Positions 11,568 to 22,929 of a stretch of 64,000 bases of DNA are shown one piece after another. Positions within the stretch are counted from its first letter, which is position 1; each line of letters starts with the position of its first letter. The stretch covers positions 248,001-312,000 of the forward strand of contig JAJIRX010000019.1 of NCBI GenBank assembly GCA_023853785.1, written 5' to 3'. The notes beneath the pieces were generated by a model. It was not told the DNA's origin. It searched no databases and was given only the letters and a program-made list of their open reading frames with translations. The position numbers and the translations under genes are program-made. This stretch comes from Psilocybe azurescens. Its lineage: Eukaryota; Basidiomycota; Agaricomycetes; Agaricales; Agrocybaceae.

Positions 11568-12415
11568 CATGCTGAAGACTTACCTAAAAACAGTTCACAA
11601 ACAGCTCAGAATACAAGGGGAAGAGAGACCACTGAGGAGATCGAGAAGGTAAGGAATTACATATAAGCATATCAGCAGAACAGCATTTGACGAGACTTAC
11701 AGATTGCAAGGCGGGCTTCATCGAAGAGTAAGGAGTAGATAGTAGTACAATATACCACAAATAAAGAGGTCCTCTGGACACCCAGAAGACGTTCAATTCA
11801 AACAAGATATGTTCTGGTCACCCTGAACACGTTGAAGACAGACAGAGAGTGAGCATCCTGGTCGTATTACTGGTGCACTTGAGCATTGAAACCGTCCACT
11901 GGATACCCAGTGGATGATCTTGTCAAGCGTGGGCGGAGTCGGTGTCTGCAAACTGCGTTGGGTCGTGTTGGGCATTGAACGTTGAGATCGTCCACTAGAC
12001 ACCCAGTGGAAGATCTTGTCAAGTATGGGCGGAGTTGGTGTCTGCGAAGTGCGTTGGGACATGTTGGGCGTTGAACGTTGAGGTTGGGATCGTCCACTAG
12101 ACACCCAGTGGACGATCTTGTTCAAGCATGGCGGACTCTGCGAAGTGTGTTGGGTGATTGTATGAAGTCCGCCAAAGCTCTTACCAAACACCGCCAAACA
12201 ATTAAATGCTCAACCCTATCTCCTGGCATATCAACCAATGGGGTATATTAAAAAATTATGAAGCTACAGAATCGTGTTTCCTGGATCTTCAACGTCTCCG
12301 GAAGCAAAGCCATTCTCCACCTACCCTCAAACCAGACTGCCTCACACAAGACAAGAATCTGAAGGGTAAGACATATCATCAAATTTCAACAAATTTGCAT
12401 TGCAGGTGCACTAAC
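11568..12415. repeat. Hairpin cluster 3 and duplicate of cluster 1
   Basis: Hairpins lie at 11769-11790 (GTCCTCT/AGAAGAC), a degenerate one at 11811-11828, then 11893-11916, 11986-12015 and 12088-12117. The last again has perfect 11-bp arms (GATCGTCCACT/AGTGGACGATC). The tract 11883-12203 is a near copy, in the same orientation, of about 7959-8284, extending into the flank GATTGTATGAAGTCCGCC. From 12204 to 12415 I see no gene. Confidence 0.82.
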
Positions 12416-13221
12416 TCACTTTTTGACAGCAAAGTCTACGCGTCCTGCATCCTTTCCACCCATGTCAACTGGGTCAGACGGATTTTTCTTGCCTATCCTC
12501 ATGACCACAATATCCCCGTGCCATTTTCCGCCCATCTTGTCAATAACATTGTTGTACACAAGGCCTGTTCGGTTCTTACATGATATCTGGAATTCATGTG
12601 ACTTGCGGCCTTCAAGGATGACTATGTGATAGTCGTAGATGTATGACTTGGGGAATGGATCTCCAAAAGCACTGTGCATCTGCTTCAATTTCGGAGCTGC
12701 ATCTTGGACCATTATATTGCCAAAGAATGGCCTGGTTTCACCTTGGCGATAAAGTCGCCCCCCTGACTGTGAAATATTTGACCTAGGAAGTAGTGAGCTT
12801 GTATAAGTACAATAACCCAATATATCAATTTCTTTCATACCTTCTTCAAAGCATAAACTGGGAGTTTTTGGGCATTTCTGATGTTCAAAGGCGATTGAGC
12901 ACAAAGATCGACTTCTTTGCTGTTTGCTTTGCTCCCAACTCCGAGACCATACACTTTATATAATAATTATTGTGAGCCCTGTTGTAACCATGTAATTCAT
13001 TCTACGCACTTGTGCATGTAGATGGATAACAAAATCATAACAATTATAACAATAAACTTGTGATGGACAACCGGACAACTTACTTGATTTGTATTTGATG
13101 TTCGCTCAGTTTTGCAAGTCGACAAAAGAACGCTATAAATACCGACTTGCATTATAGCGGCAAGTGGATCGCGAAGGGTCGGATTGAGTACTAGTTTGCA
13201 TTGCGTCGACACTTTCTCCAC
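12416..13221 (-). pseudogene. Conserved mushroom hypothetical gene remnant (cargo)
   Basis: The main exon (12782 to 12426, minus) reads SNISQSGGRLYRQGE to GKDAGRVDFAVKK. It has the core KWHGDIVVMRIG and an ending of the form GKDAxxxDFAV that I recognise from a multi-copy family of unknown function in mushroom genomes. A GT-AG intron of about 55 nt (12839-12783) precedes it, and a donor follows AVKK. Upstream exons towards 13221 (LVLNPTLRDPLAAIMQVG) are short and out of phase. No role can be assigned. Confidence 0.45.
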
Positions 13222-13360
13222 TTGGCGACTCAGGAGAAAGGAGCCATTGTTCGGTTACTCGGTAGCTTGAAATCGTATACCCATGTAGTGAAACAATAAA
13301 GTTATTATATTCAATATATAGCAGTAGTATTACGGTTGCAAATTGCTTTACCGAAACACC

Positions 13361-15096
13361 ATGCCTTCGAGTTCATTCCTACAGCAGATTTTACCACTGT
13401 CCAGGCCGCGGACTAGAACCAAGGACATTGAGATGAACGAAAACACTGCATCTAACAGCAAATTCCAGAAATCGACCAACGACGAAGAGGTATTTACACG
13501 ATGCTATATCTGTCCATTTTCTAATACAGAGATCTAGAATCTCATGGGCGTGTTTACTCCCCCCCTCACGTTATATACCACCGCCTTTTGGATATGTGCT
13601 AGGACTGGTGCCGACTTGAGCCACCCATTGGCAGGGGAGCAGCTGGATGCAGTTCCAAGACCACTCATGGATGATAGCCCTGGACGTTTGTCCGCCATAA
13701 CCTCTGTCCAACCAATTTCAACTTCAATTCCTTCCGGCGCCTGCATTGGGATCACCTTTTCAGTTCAAATTTGGTGAAAAAGGCCAATATCCCACAAGCG
13801 TCCATCCCATCTTGAAGGCAGAGCAGGGAAATATAAGGGTACTGAACGACTTCCGATCTCGGAAGAATCGATGGTCGAGAAAACTCGCGTCGTCGAACAG
13901 CAGGCATTGGCAACCAGGCAGATAATTAATCAGAAGAGTGCTGAGGTAGAGGCTGAGGTATGCCTTAAAATGCCCTGTATATGCAAATTGACTTCAACAT
14001 ATATAGGCCGAGAAAACACGCTTCATCGAACAGGAAGGACTGGCGACGAAATTGTTGCTTGGACAGAGGGAGGAACAGATCATTGAATTAGAGGCCCAGG
14101 TACAGCTATATGTGCCCTCGAAACCATTTAAAAGCTAACAAATGATAGGTCGACGTTTATAAAACCGAATTATCAGAGTTCATGGCACGACTGGAGAAGC
14201 TGGAGGGGGATATAGCGAAAAGGGACAATCTAGGCAATGGGTCAACCACTCAGGTTGCTGCCATATTGACCCCAAATTCCTCCAACAATCCTTTGCCCAA
14301 CAATCCTTTGCCCAGTGGGGAAGACATTCACATGGCCAGTGCCACTGAAGTGGGGTCGGAAACGGTCATGCTCCATAAAGCATCACACGCAGAAGATGCT
14401 GCGACAACCAAAGAGAGCATTTCGAATGAGGGAGACTCAAGTTCTATGGCAAAGGATGCCGAGGAACGGGGCCAGGAACCAATTGAATTCAACGACGATG
14501 AATTCGAAGGCGATGATGTCAACATGTACGATGACGACAAGGGAACCAAAAACAGGAAGGGAAGAAAGTTACGGGAGAAAACACCGTTGTGCTGCGTTGA
14601 ACAATGATGATGATGAAATGACCGCCAAGTCCGACAGTGATAGTGACAAGGAGGGCGATGACGAGGACGACGAGGACGACGGGGAAGAATTGGTAAGATG
14701 CCTTTTTGTCTTGGAGATCTACGCTGACTCTCTCACAGAACGACGATAAATCTTCCATCCCAAAGCCTGTCTTTCATTTCCAAAGACCACGCTGGAGGTG
14801 CTGGGCCACGATTACGAGTGGATCCTACAAAGCCTTTCAATCCCACCACCAAGCCAACACCCAATCCCACAAACATGCCAACGTCGTTACTTCAGCCACT
14901 TGGAATGACACCAGAGCAAGTTGCAGCAATTGTCCAGATTGTCCTTGCGATTCAGGGCCAGAATTCGGGCAAGTCGGTCGCTCCGATACGGACCTCAACC
15001 GACGAGTCGAAGGGAAGTGGTGCACCAGGAGGCATCGGTCGAAACATCGCACATATATCGCCATTGCCCCGGACACAGTATCAGTCCTCACTCTAG
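13361..15096 (+). pseudogene. Coiled-coil and acidic-tract protein remnant (cargo)
   Basis: Coding pieces can be followed from the ATG at 13361 (PSSSFLQQILPLSRPRTRTK). A coiled-coil segment runs from EEQIIELEAQ (near 14080) over short introns to LEKLEGDIAKRD (14220). A strongly acidic tract follows (near 14480-14695: EFNDDEFEGDDVNMYDDD, then DDEDDEDDGEE). A proline/threonine-rich tail with LGMTPEQVAAIVQIVLAIQG lies near 14900-14960. Frame is lost near 14570 and again near 14770. A GT-AG intron is plausible at 13963-14006. The layout (coiled coil, acidic stretch, low-complexity tail) matches a multi-copy mushroom gene type without known function. Confidence 0.5.
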
Positions 15097-15710
15097 ACAC
15101 CCAGAGCGAGAAGAGAACCGTGAACCAACCGCGGGGCGAAGTCGCTGTTCCTCTAGACACCCAGAGTAACATCCTCAGCCACGACTCTAGACACCCAGAG
15201 TAGTGGATGGGAAGGCACAAGTGACAATGTCACAAGTGCCAACAGTCGAAGTGAGGCGCAGACGAAGTGCACACATGATGTTTGTACGCAAAGACGCTGA
15301 CAAACACTAGTGCCAGTTGTTGTCCTAAGTCGTTTCTCAACCTCTTTGACGACGACCAACGCACTCTGGGTGTCTAGAGTGCTTCTACAGGCCGTCTGTC
15401 TACTCCTACTTATCTCTCTCTTTAATACACACTAATTCACTCGCATAACTTCGTCTCTCTTCATTTTGACCACTTCCACTTATACCTCTACCCAACCTCT
15501 ACCTTCTCTCATTACGATGTGTTGACGCTGTATTCTGGGTGTCTAGAGCCCAGAGTCCTCCACCCAACCTCTCCCTCTTCGACGTGTTGACGCTGTGTTC
15601 TGGGTGTCCAGAGCCCAGAGTCCTCCATCCCAACCTCCAATACCTCAAATCCTACTGCTATATCTCCTTTTGGCGCTTTGACACCGTGTTCTGGGTGCCT
15701 AGAGCCCTCA
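15087..15710. repeat. Hairpin cluster 4 (seven hairpins)
   Basis: Hairpins lie at 15087-15110 (CTCACTCT/AGAGCGAG), 15147-15170 (GTTCCTCT/AGAGTAAC), 15184-15201 (ACTCT/AGAGT), 15361-15382 (GCACTCT/AGAGTGC, perfect) and three degenerate ones at 15534-15547, 15599-15612 and 15690-15703. The loops are again AGACACCC or its complement GGGTGTCT. The arms differ from those of clusters 1 and 3 yet remain self-complementary. The last three lie in tandem-like repeats containing GTGTTGACGCTGT. Confidence 0.83.
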
Positions 15711-15849
15711 GTCGCTTCGCTCTTGTCCAACACACTCAACGCGAATTTTATCGTTCAAACAACTTCTATTCAATGTATGTATTCAGTATGTTTGATAGGC
15801 TCTCATTGCTAAACTCCTGCTAGAATGAAACCTGGCCTCAGTTCCAGCG

Positions 15850-18201
15850 AAATTGACCATTCTTTCGGGCATGCTTTCCTTAGGAATGGGGAGATCTACT
15901 ATTCCCCCAACTGCTCGCTGGTCGAGTAGCCGTACCGGAATACCACGAAAACAATCCCTACCTCTTTCATCGCCAGGATGCGCGATATGAAAGGTTCCTA
16001 TTGCCCACATGGTGGACGCGACCATATCACTATCTCGCGTTTGTTCCCCTCACGACCCTCATTCGATGGACTCGTGTTTGGTTGCCTCCGTGAATTTGTC
16101 CCCCACATCATATCATATGGAGATGGAGATAAGTACGGGTTGGCATCAGAGAAGGTTTCTCAGTGGAAGGATTTGGAGGATGGCCTCCTCATGATCGCTT
16201 TCCTCCTCAATAAACATCACTGAACGCAAATTTGTGCGGCCCTGAAGCCACCTCTTCCATCTTTTCTCGGGTTTGGCAAAGCCTATCGGGAACACCGCTC
16301 TGCTTGTCTTTCTATCGCTGCCTCACGCGATTGGTTCCTCATGTGGATGGCATTAATCTCTGGCAAGATGGCCGATATTTTGAGCTTAAACGAACCCGAG
16401 GAAGCAAAAGACTGGTTCTCTCTGCTCAGCGACGACCATATTCCAGAAGCTTGGTTGAATTCCATGATAGCCTCCAGGATATGCAGCTTTTCTCAGCAGT
16501 GTCCACGTGTCGGGACCTTCCTCAACATTCACAATCCACAGCCACACCAACCAAGCGTCCAATGGTTCCTTGCCTTTCATATACCTGTTTGGTATTGCTG
16601 GCACCCAGGCGGTCCTGACCAATTGCGGCCCCCAGCGCACTTCTTACAAGATGCGACAACTTTTATCCCCAAGTCACCATCTCGAACGGTTCCGATCGTT
16701 TCCTTCTTCGGCACCATCACCTCGCTCCTTTATCTCCCCTTCGCCGACCTACGGAGCTCTCACTTGATGAGTACCAGAAAGCCAAGAATACGACGCCGTT
16801 TCAAATGTCTGGGATTGCTGTGAGTACTTTGGAGAACCTGACTACAATGACAACTATGACGACAACAACAACAATTACGGGGATATGCACCCAGAGTCCT
16901 CTGCCCCAGAACTTGGCACAGAAGCTCAGGACTATGAAGCCATCCTCAACGAGTGGGTTGAGGAGGTTCAAAGAAATCCGAATGCTTATTCCATCGACCT
17001 GAGAAGGTATTCCGAGCGCGGTCCAGAGACCAATCTGGAGCATAGTGCTGGTCAGGTCAATATTCATCAGTACCTATACCGCTACTACGGGTTTCTGGCC
17101 CCTATACCTATTTCTGATGCCACCCTGTAAATTCTAACAATGACTGGGGTGAATGTCTGAAATCTGTCGGCCTCAATGCCAAAGTCAATGAACCTCTTCT
17201 GGGACTCACTGGCCCTATCGTCAATTTCATCAAAGGGATGCAACAAGCAGCTGGACCACAGGCCTTCAAATGGGACCTTCTGGCGGATAATTACAATCCT
17301 CTAACCAAGGACCTCATCTCCCGTCACCTTCGGTCGACTTCCAAACGGGCGAATATCTCCTTCTGAAATCCTCTCTGTGCAATGATAGGCCGCGTGATTG
17401 GCATATCGCATTAACAACATCTGCCAATGCACTCTATGTAACCAGATGGCTGGTCGATATCAAAACCGAGAGCGTCCCGATTGAAGATGTGGCCCAACAT
17501 CTTGCCGAAGAAGGCATGTCTTTTCGCACATATCTCACCCTAGACCCACTCCCATCAACGATTTCTTTGTCTGGGATCAAAGCAGCAATTCCTCGGCGTA
17601 GCGCCAACTACACATTTACCGTCAACGATTACCAGACATATCTTTCAGACCACAATCGACTCCTGTCCACCCCTCGTGGCCGAGCAGCTATTCTTCGAGG
17701 GGGAATTGTAGGCCGCCTCGCCAAAGAGTGTCTTGGAGTCGACACGGTCCTCTCTGGCCCTTCTTCAGTAGTAACTACCTATCGTCTTGGTTGTTCCGTT
17801 GACCACTCCCAAGGGACTTTTTGGGATGACAATCTCACCGACGATGAACTTGCCATAATCTGTGGGATGTTTTACTGCCATACTGGTATGTTACATGTTC
17901 ATTAAGTCTATTGGTATCTAACCATATTTTAGGAAATCGAGACCAAATCGCAAAACTCTCATGGTGGCCGCTGCCTGAATATTGGGACCAAGTGAGTAAC
18001 TCGTTCAACTGGGGACATTGGACGGAATGGGACGAACACTGGTATCAAGAGCATTTGCTGAAGATCCAAGATGGGAAAGTCCTGCCTCTTAGCCATACGG
18101 GATGGCGGCGTAAATTGAAGTCGGCGCCTTCTTGGAGAAAGGTCACGATGATAAATCTTGAACAATCGAACAAAATATGTGCATCCCTTCCCATTGCCTA
18201 G
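15850..18201 (+). pseudogene. Conserved agaricomycete gene of unknown function, decayed (cargo)
   Basis: Pieces of one long protein follow each other on the plus strand. They include LFPSRPSFDGLVFGCLREFV (16040), SFLGFGKAYREHRSA (16270), RDWFLMWMALISGKMADI (16340), EAWLNSMIASRICSFSQQCP (16450) and QPSVQWFLAFHIPVWY (16560). The C-terminal part is DDELAIICGMFYCHTG (17850), then after a short GT-AG intron (17886-17931) AKLSWWPLPEYWD and YQEHLLKIQDGKVLPL, with the stop at 18199-18201. I recognise the sequence of motifs from a family present in very many copies in mushroom genomes; its function is not known to me. Several frameshifts (for example near 16220, 16800 and 17130) show it is dead. Confidence 0.6.
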
Positions 18202-18728
18202 ACCTTCAATTTTTATTATCCACTTTGATTCCGTTACCATAGCTCAGCCTTGGCTTTCCGCATCAGGTCACTGTGAGTCTGTGACCTCCGTCGAACCCCG
18301 ATTGGCGAGTCGCATGGAGGGGCGATAATTATTACTACTTGTTAAATATGTCATTTTTGCAAAAATTTTACCGACGGCAAAAACAATTGAGAAAGTTTAA
18401 GTTTGAGTGTCAAGAAAAGAATTGGTATGCATTTCTTTTTGTTCCTTTTTTCTCCTTATACAAATTTGATCTATTGTTGTCCATAATATTTGGGCAAAAT
18501 GTGTCGTGTATGCCCGATTTGCCCTCCCGATAAAGTTACAATTGAAGCAATATTTTATTGAGACTACAATAAACTAAATACGCAACATTTTATCGGTCTG
18601 CAATTGTTACTAAAAGGAGACCTTTTAGTGACATTTTACCTGTGTTATTATCTGACTAAAACTAAAACAAGCAAACTGATCTTTTACGAAGATTTTGCCC
18701 TATCTAAAAACGGCCCCTGCCAGCAGTG
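18202..18728. repeat. Right subterminal and terminal region of the CACTA element
   Basis: AT-rich and gene-free, ending in the inverted repeat CCCCTGCCAGCAGTG. Motifs such as TTTTACCGACGG (18362) and GTGACATTTTACC (18628) match motifs in the left subterminal region. Confidence 0.65.
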
Positions 18729-18731
18729 TGT

Positions 18732-19632
18732 ACCTGTCAAGATGTCATACAACTATATCACAACGGTTCCCTCTCGAGAATTTTAAAAATGCAAAGCCAT
18801 TAAAATTTGCAGCACATGGAAATCAGAATGAGACGAAGATGATTACATTTTAGTACATCTGCTGCTAACCCATATGTCGGTCAGAATATGAAATGTTTGA
18901 GCCAGGGCTTTTTGATGGATCAGCAATAAGAAACCGAGTAAGAGCATATCACCACAAATTTTGAACGAGCAGTGGGTGCGAATAATGACAGCACAATAAA
19001 ATAGTTCTATTATTTAAATGTGATTATAGAAAGCATAAATAAAACATGATTGTGTCAGCGGTCGTAACAGATAAAGCATCCACAACCAATTCATAACGAT
19101 AAATCAGTACGTAAAGAAAATAGAGGGGAGAGACAGGCAATTGAATGAAAATATACACCTCCAGTCATCGTCGTGCTATATATTGGGAGAATGTGGTATA
19201 TATGCCCTAGGAAAGTCGCGTCGCGAGTCCACGGCGCGCCAAACCAGACCGCACGCGCCGCGTCACGCTCTCAACACGTTCTCACGTGACTTATCATTTT
19301 ATTTCTCCAGTTCGCCTAGACGTCTCTTCACTAAGTACAACATCGACGAAAGGTAGACAAACTCCCTCTAACCGTCGTATCCCTTATCTGCCGCACTCTG
19401 ATTATATATATATATATATATATCTTGTGATCTCTTGCATTATACGACCACGGAATTATCGTCATTTTCGACTGCGTTGGCAATAAGCTCTGGTGGCGGT
19501 ACGAAACGAAAAGGAACAGACATCTATACGCACCAAGACCGAGGAGGCTGGGGATAAGCCAAAAACCCCAGGTCACACGACACAAACACCGACACCAACA
19601 CTTACGCACAAATCACGACGAGACAATGACGA
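18732..19632. other. Block A sequence upstream of the helicase-like pseudogene; (TA)n tract
   Basis: No gene. The stretch aligns with 27225-28670 of block B (minus its inserted retrotransposon) and 61040-61455 of block C, with landmarks CTCCAGTCATC, CACGTGACT and CATTATACGACCACGGAAT. A (TA)n microsatellite occupies about 19403-19423. CACGTGACT and the TA-rich tract just before the pseudogene's first exon could be remains of a promoter. Confidence 0.55.
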
Positions 19633-21330
19633 TTGAATGTCATCTCTTATCTCGCAATGCATTCCGCCCGCATTATCGCTCGATTCCCCTCCCTGCTCAG
19701 ACCCGGGACAACTGGAGGAGCAAAAATTGGTGGCGGCGGAGCAGGAACAGGAACAATAACGGCGCAGTTCCATAGCTCAGCTGGGTCGTGTTGCAATGGT
19801 GTGTTCTTTTCATCTTTTTTTTTGTTCCGTTTCTTTCCTAATCAACTGGGCGCCTTATTTTTTCCCGAGAGTGTTCATTGGGTTATTTCTCTGCTTCGTC
19901 TTTCCGTTTATTTATCAGAAATCCATTCTTATTTGTATCCAATTCGTTCTCGGAATTCACGATGCGAGCTCCCGCTGATGCTGCCTCATCTCTTCTCGAT
20001 CTCTTTGTCCGTCCCTTCTCTTTTCTTTCCACCATTCACCTTTTACCTTTCACATTGTCGTAACCTATCTTTCTCTGCGCTACACTACGAGCAGCTAACC
20101 AATATCTCTACTAACCGCACATATCTCTCCACACGTCTGTTCCTACTCACAGGTGCCTCATCTTCATCACTGAGTCAACCTTACTCAACCGAAACGTAGA
20201 CTCCGCCTACGCGCGTCGCGCACCGCACCCACCTGCACAACACCCCGTCCTACATGCACCTCGCGCGCTCCGCCGACGTCGTGTGCACCCACAAACGCGA
20301 CCGCCTCGCCAATCCGCTCATCGACTCTGATGATCGGAATCGCACGATGGCATGGGACTTGAAGAAGATGCATAAAACTTGAAACGGAAACGGGAGCGGG
20401 GTTGAGGGGTTGTGGAGCTGAACAGGGAGTATCAGGAGAGGCAAAGGAGGATGAGCAGACGGTGGAAACGATGGGGATGGGAAGATGTTATCGATGACGT
20501 CCGCGCCTCCTACACCTATTTTTTTCTCTGTTTTTTATTTTATTTTATTTATTTACTGACACTATAACCTCGTGGACTGTATAGATATGTGATGCACACG
20601 GTCATCGCAACGCGCTCGACGGCGCCGCCTCTTGTACCGGGAATTGTGAGTGCACTGGAGAAGGAGGTGTTTAGGAGGGGAACGAGGTTGACGCTTGTGT
20701 AGGGGCTGAATCTGGGATGGGTTGTTTATCGGATTACGAAGCAGGCGAATGAGCAGGTGCAAACTATGAAGAAGGGAGTAGGGGAGTTGATGGCTGTCAG
20801 GCCTTTGCGAGGAAGCAGGCGAGAAAATGTGGAGGTTGAAAACATACAGGCCCAGTAGGAAACGGAGACCCAGACGCCGGCGGGGATGCAACAATTCAAA
20901 GAAACAGGTTCCTGGAGATTCATCGCATATCCCCTCCCGTTGCTCAAGCAGTCCTAATCTGCCTTCATCCCTACTCTCACCCAACCATGCTGGAGCAGGA
21001 CCAGCCGGTCGCTGAAGGAGAGCGGATACCGCAAGAATATGAAGCACGGTACTGATGTGTTAGGGGCCCGTCAATCGAATTTTGCGAAATGGTCAGCAAA
21101 CGTGCATAGGACTGCTGGTAGTGATACACCGCAAGAGCAGAACAGCCAGGAAGCGAGCGATGTCGATGAGACACTCGGTGGAGGTTAAGCTGCGCAGGAG
21201 CCACGACAGGATGCTGCACGTAGATATCTAACTCGGAGATGTGCATGGAGAATGTCGAATGGATCGTTATTGATGAGGCTGAAGTTCTCTTTCGTGTATT
21301 TTTTCTTCATTATCGACGCCCCGTTACTCA
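19633..21330 (+). pseudogene. MRH4-like mitochondrial DEAD-box helicase remnant, copy A
   Basis: The first exon region (ending near 19796) encodes an arginine- and serine-rich leader, HSARIIARFPSLLR followed by a Gly-rich stretch and AQFHSSAGSC, that looks like a mitochondrial presequence. A GT-AG intron follows to about 20152. Later fragments include a helical piece near 20640-20810 and a Walker-B-like segment MENVEWIVIDEAEVLF at about 21245-21292, where the usual DEAD is DEAE. Copy C keeps the helicase motif ARQLAGF, which supports the family call. RNA helicases of the MRH4 type act in mitochondrial ribosome assembly. This copy has many stops and no C-terminal helicase lobe. The assignment to MRH4 is an inference from motif wording, and the middle part could belong to a different gene. 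Confidence 0.5.
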
Positions 21331-22743
21331 AACGCAATCCTTCTTTTTCTTCTCTTTCATCGTCTCCTCCACTACGATATCTAGAGCTCTCATCTCATCC
21401 TGTACAATCCTGTTCATTCTTGACATGCGTCTTTTCTCGTCTGCACTTAATTTTACAAATTGATTGGCTTGGGTGGGACCATTTCTTGTAGTAGTCACTT
21501 GGACACGACAGCGCCGAAATTAACTATACGCACTTGCCTATGCGCGCTGTCATTTAAGCTGCCCCGAGGTCCTTGTTTCTCGTTTGGTGTGCGTATATGT
21601 GCTGCTCTTACGACCGTCTTAGTAGTGCATCATGATCTCTATGCTCTTTGTCGCGGTGCCGCTTCTTGCTACCCCAAACGCGTTGTTATTGTTTCGACTT
21701 TTATTTGAATACCAGTTGAAACTGCCTAACATGTGCAGACCGCGGGGATGCCCACAACGTTATAATCCTCGTTTCTGTATTCATTCCGACTCGCCTCTCG
21801 ATTTGTGATCTGGTCACGTTTGACTTATGCAAGCGTGCCGCGCCGCGCCGTGCCCTCAATTTAGTAATACGTCATTTTGTTCCCCGGTTTCTCCGTTCTG
21901 TTTAGCTTGCGAACTTCAATGTTCGACTGTCGACATCTCTCTCGACCAACCAACCCATACCCATGCATTTTCACCTTCTGCGAGGTGGCGATGGGAATGC
22001 CGCTTGAATTCGGGGCAGGGGCGTCGTAAAGTGGTGTGTCGTATCTGGTGAGCGCGATCAACTAACATTGCGTCTGTTCTGTGATGCGGATATGACTCTC
22101 TTCCTCGTAAACTGGCCCTCTAGACCTCACCTGCACAGTCATTGCAGTATTGTCTTCTCTACTCATTAGTATGCTCGATTGCGACTGTGCGACTACTCGA
22201 GCGGCTTCCCGCATATATGGCCCCCATTCGATCCCCTTCCTGTCCTGTCCCCTTCATTACCAACACCACCACCACCACCACCACCATCATCATCATAGCT
22301 AACAGCATTCAAATCCGCTATCCTTCCCTCGCCGCTGTACCTTTCTCACACGCCGCTCTACACAACCCAGCCGCCTTGCCTTCTCTACTCCTTAGCATGA
22401 TCCATTGCGCTTATGCGGCTATTTGAGCCGCGTCCCGCATATATCACGCAAATTCGTCCCTCTTCCTGTCCTGCTGCTCCTTTACAAACACCATCACCAT
22501 CAGTATTATCATCATACTCTTATTCCTCCCTCGCCGCTGCCTCTTTCCTACATGTCGCTCTACACAACCCAACCCGCTTTCCCCCATGTTATACAATGCC
22601 TACGACCAGAACCGACGCTACCTGCGACGCTAACGTGCATGACATCACGGCCTCAATATATGAACATTATCACTGGAATGTCGACAGCGCGCAAGCTCGA
22701 TGTGACTGACAAGGAATCTCACGAACTCGCAATTGGAAGGCAG
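21331..22743. other. Block A spacer with (CAC)n microsatellite
   Basis: No gene recognised. It aligns with about 30325-31640 of block B (GACATGCG, TTGATTGGCTTG, CCTGCACAGTCATTGCAG, CGCATATATCACGCAAATTC). A (CAC)n/(CAT)n tract lies at about 22263-22298. The sequence CGGCTTCCCGCATATATG recurs twice within the spacer (near 22200 and 22430), so part of it is itself a diverged tandem duplication. Confidence 0.5.
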
Positions 22744-22929
22744 CTATGCGTTCAAGGATTCTGAGAGCAGCGGATCAGTATAGTATAGGTCCGGCGGGTA
22801 GGCGTCTGGATGTTCAAAAGCCCTCGACATGTGGCTCCACATGCGGGCATCGAGTCCCTCGTTGCTTGCAGGGCAATTGAATGGGGGAGGAAATGTTGCC
22901 CACTGTATGTCTTCTTCGTTATTTGCCAT
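22744..22929 (-). CDS. Small conserved ORF, possibly a last exon
   Basis: An open frame of 61 codons runs from the ATG at 22929 (ANNEEDIQWATFPPPFNCPA) to the TAG at 22746-22744 (ending DPLLSESLNA). The paralogous stretch in block B (about 31866-31676) keeps the same frame and most residues (ADNEEDIQRATFPPPFDCPA, YTDPLLPESLNA) but has one internal stop and lacks the ATG. Frame conservation between copies suggests it once coded for protein, perhaps as one exon of a larger minus-strand gene. I do not recognise the family. Confidence 0.4.
   Translation of the reverse strand: MANNEEDIQWATFPPPFNCPASNEGLDARMWSHMSRAFEHPDAYPPDLYYTDPLLSESLNA

Larger units (their letters stand above)
3372..18728 (-). 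mobile_element. 15.4-kb CACTA (EnSpm) transposon with cargo genes
   Basis: The left end reads CACTGCTGGCAGGGG and the right end is its inverted complement (CCCCTGCCAGCAGTG). The imperfect terminal inverted repeats run about 39-42 bp (3372-3413 and 18687-18728). A 3-bp duplication TGT flanks the element (3369-3371 and 18729-18731). CACTR ends with a 3-bp duplication define the CACTA superfamily. Joining the flanks regenerates a sequence collinear, without a gap, with the unoccupied paralogue at about 27190-27250. Inside are a decayed Tnp2-type transposase (3888-7571, minus), a WD40 pseudogene, four further conserved-family remnants, and nineteen hairpins. The strand given is that of the transposase. 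Confidence 0.93.
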
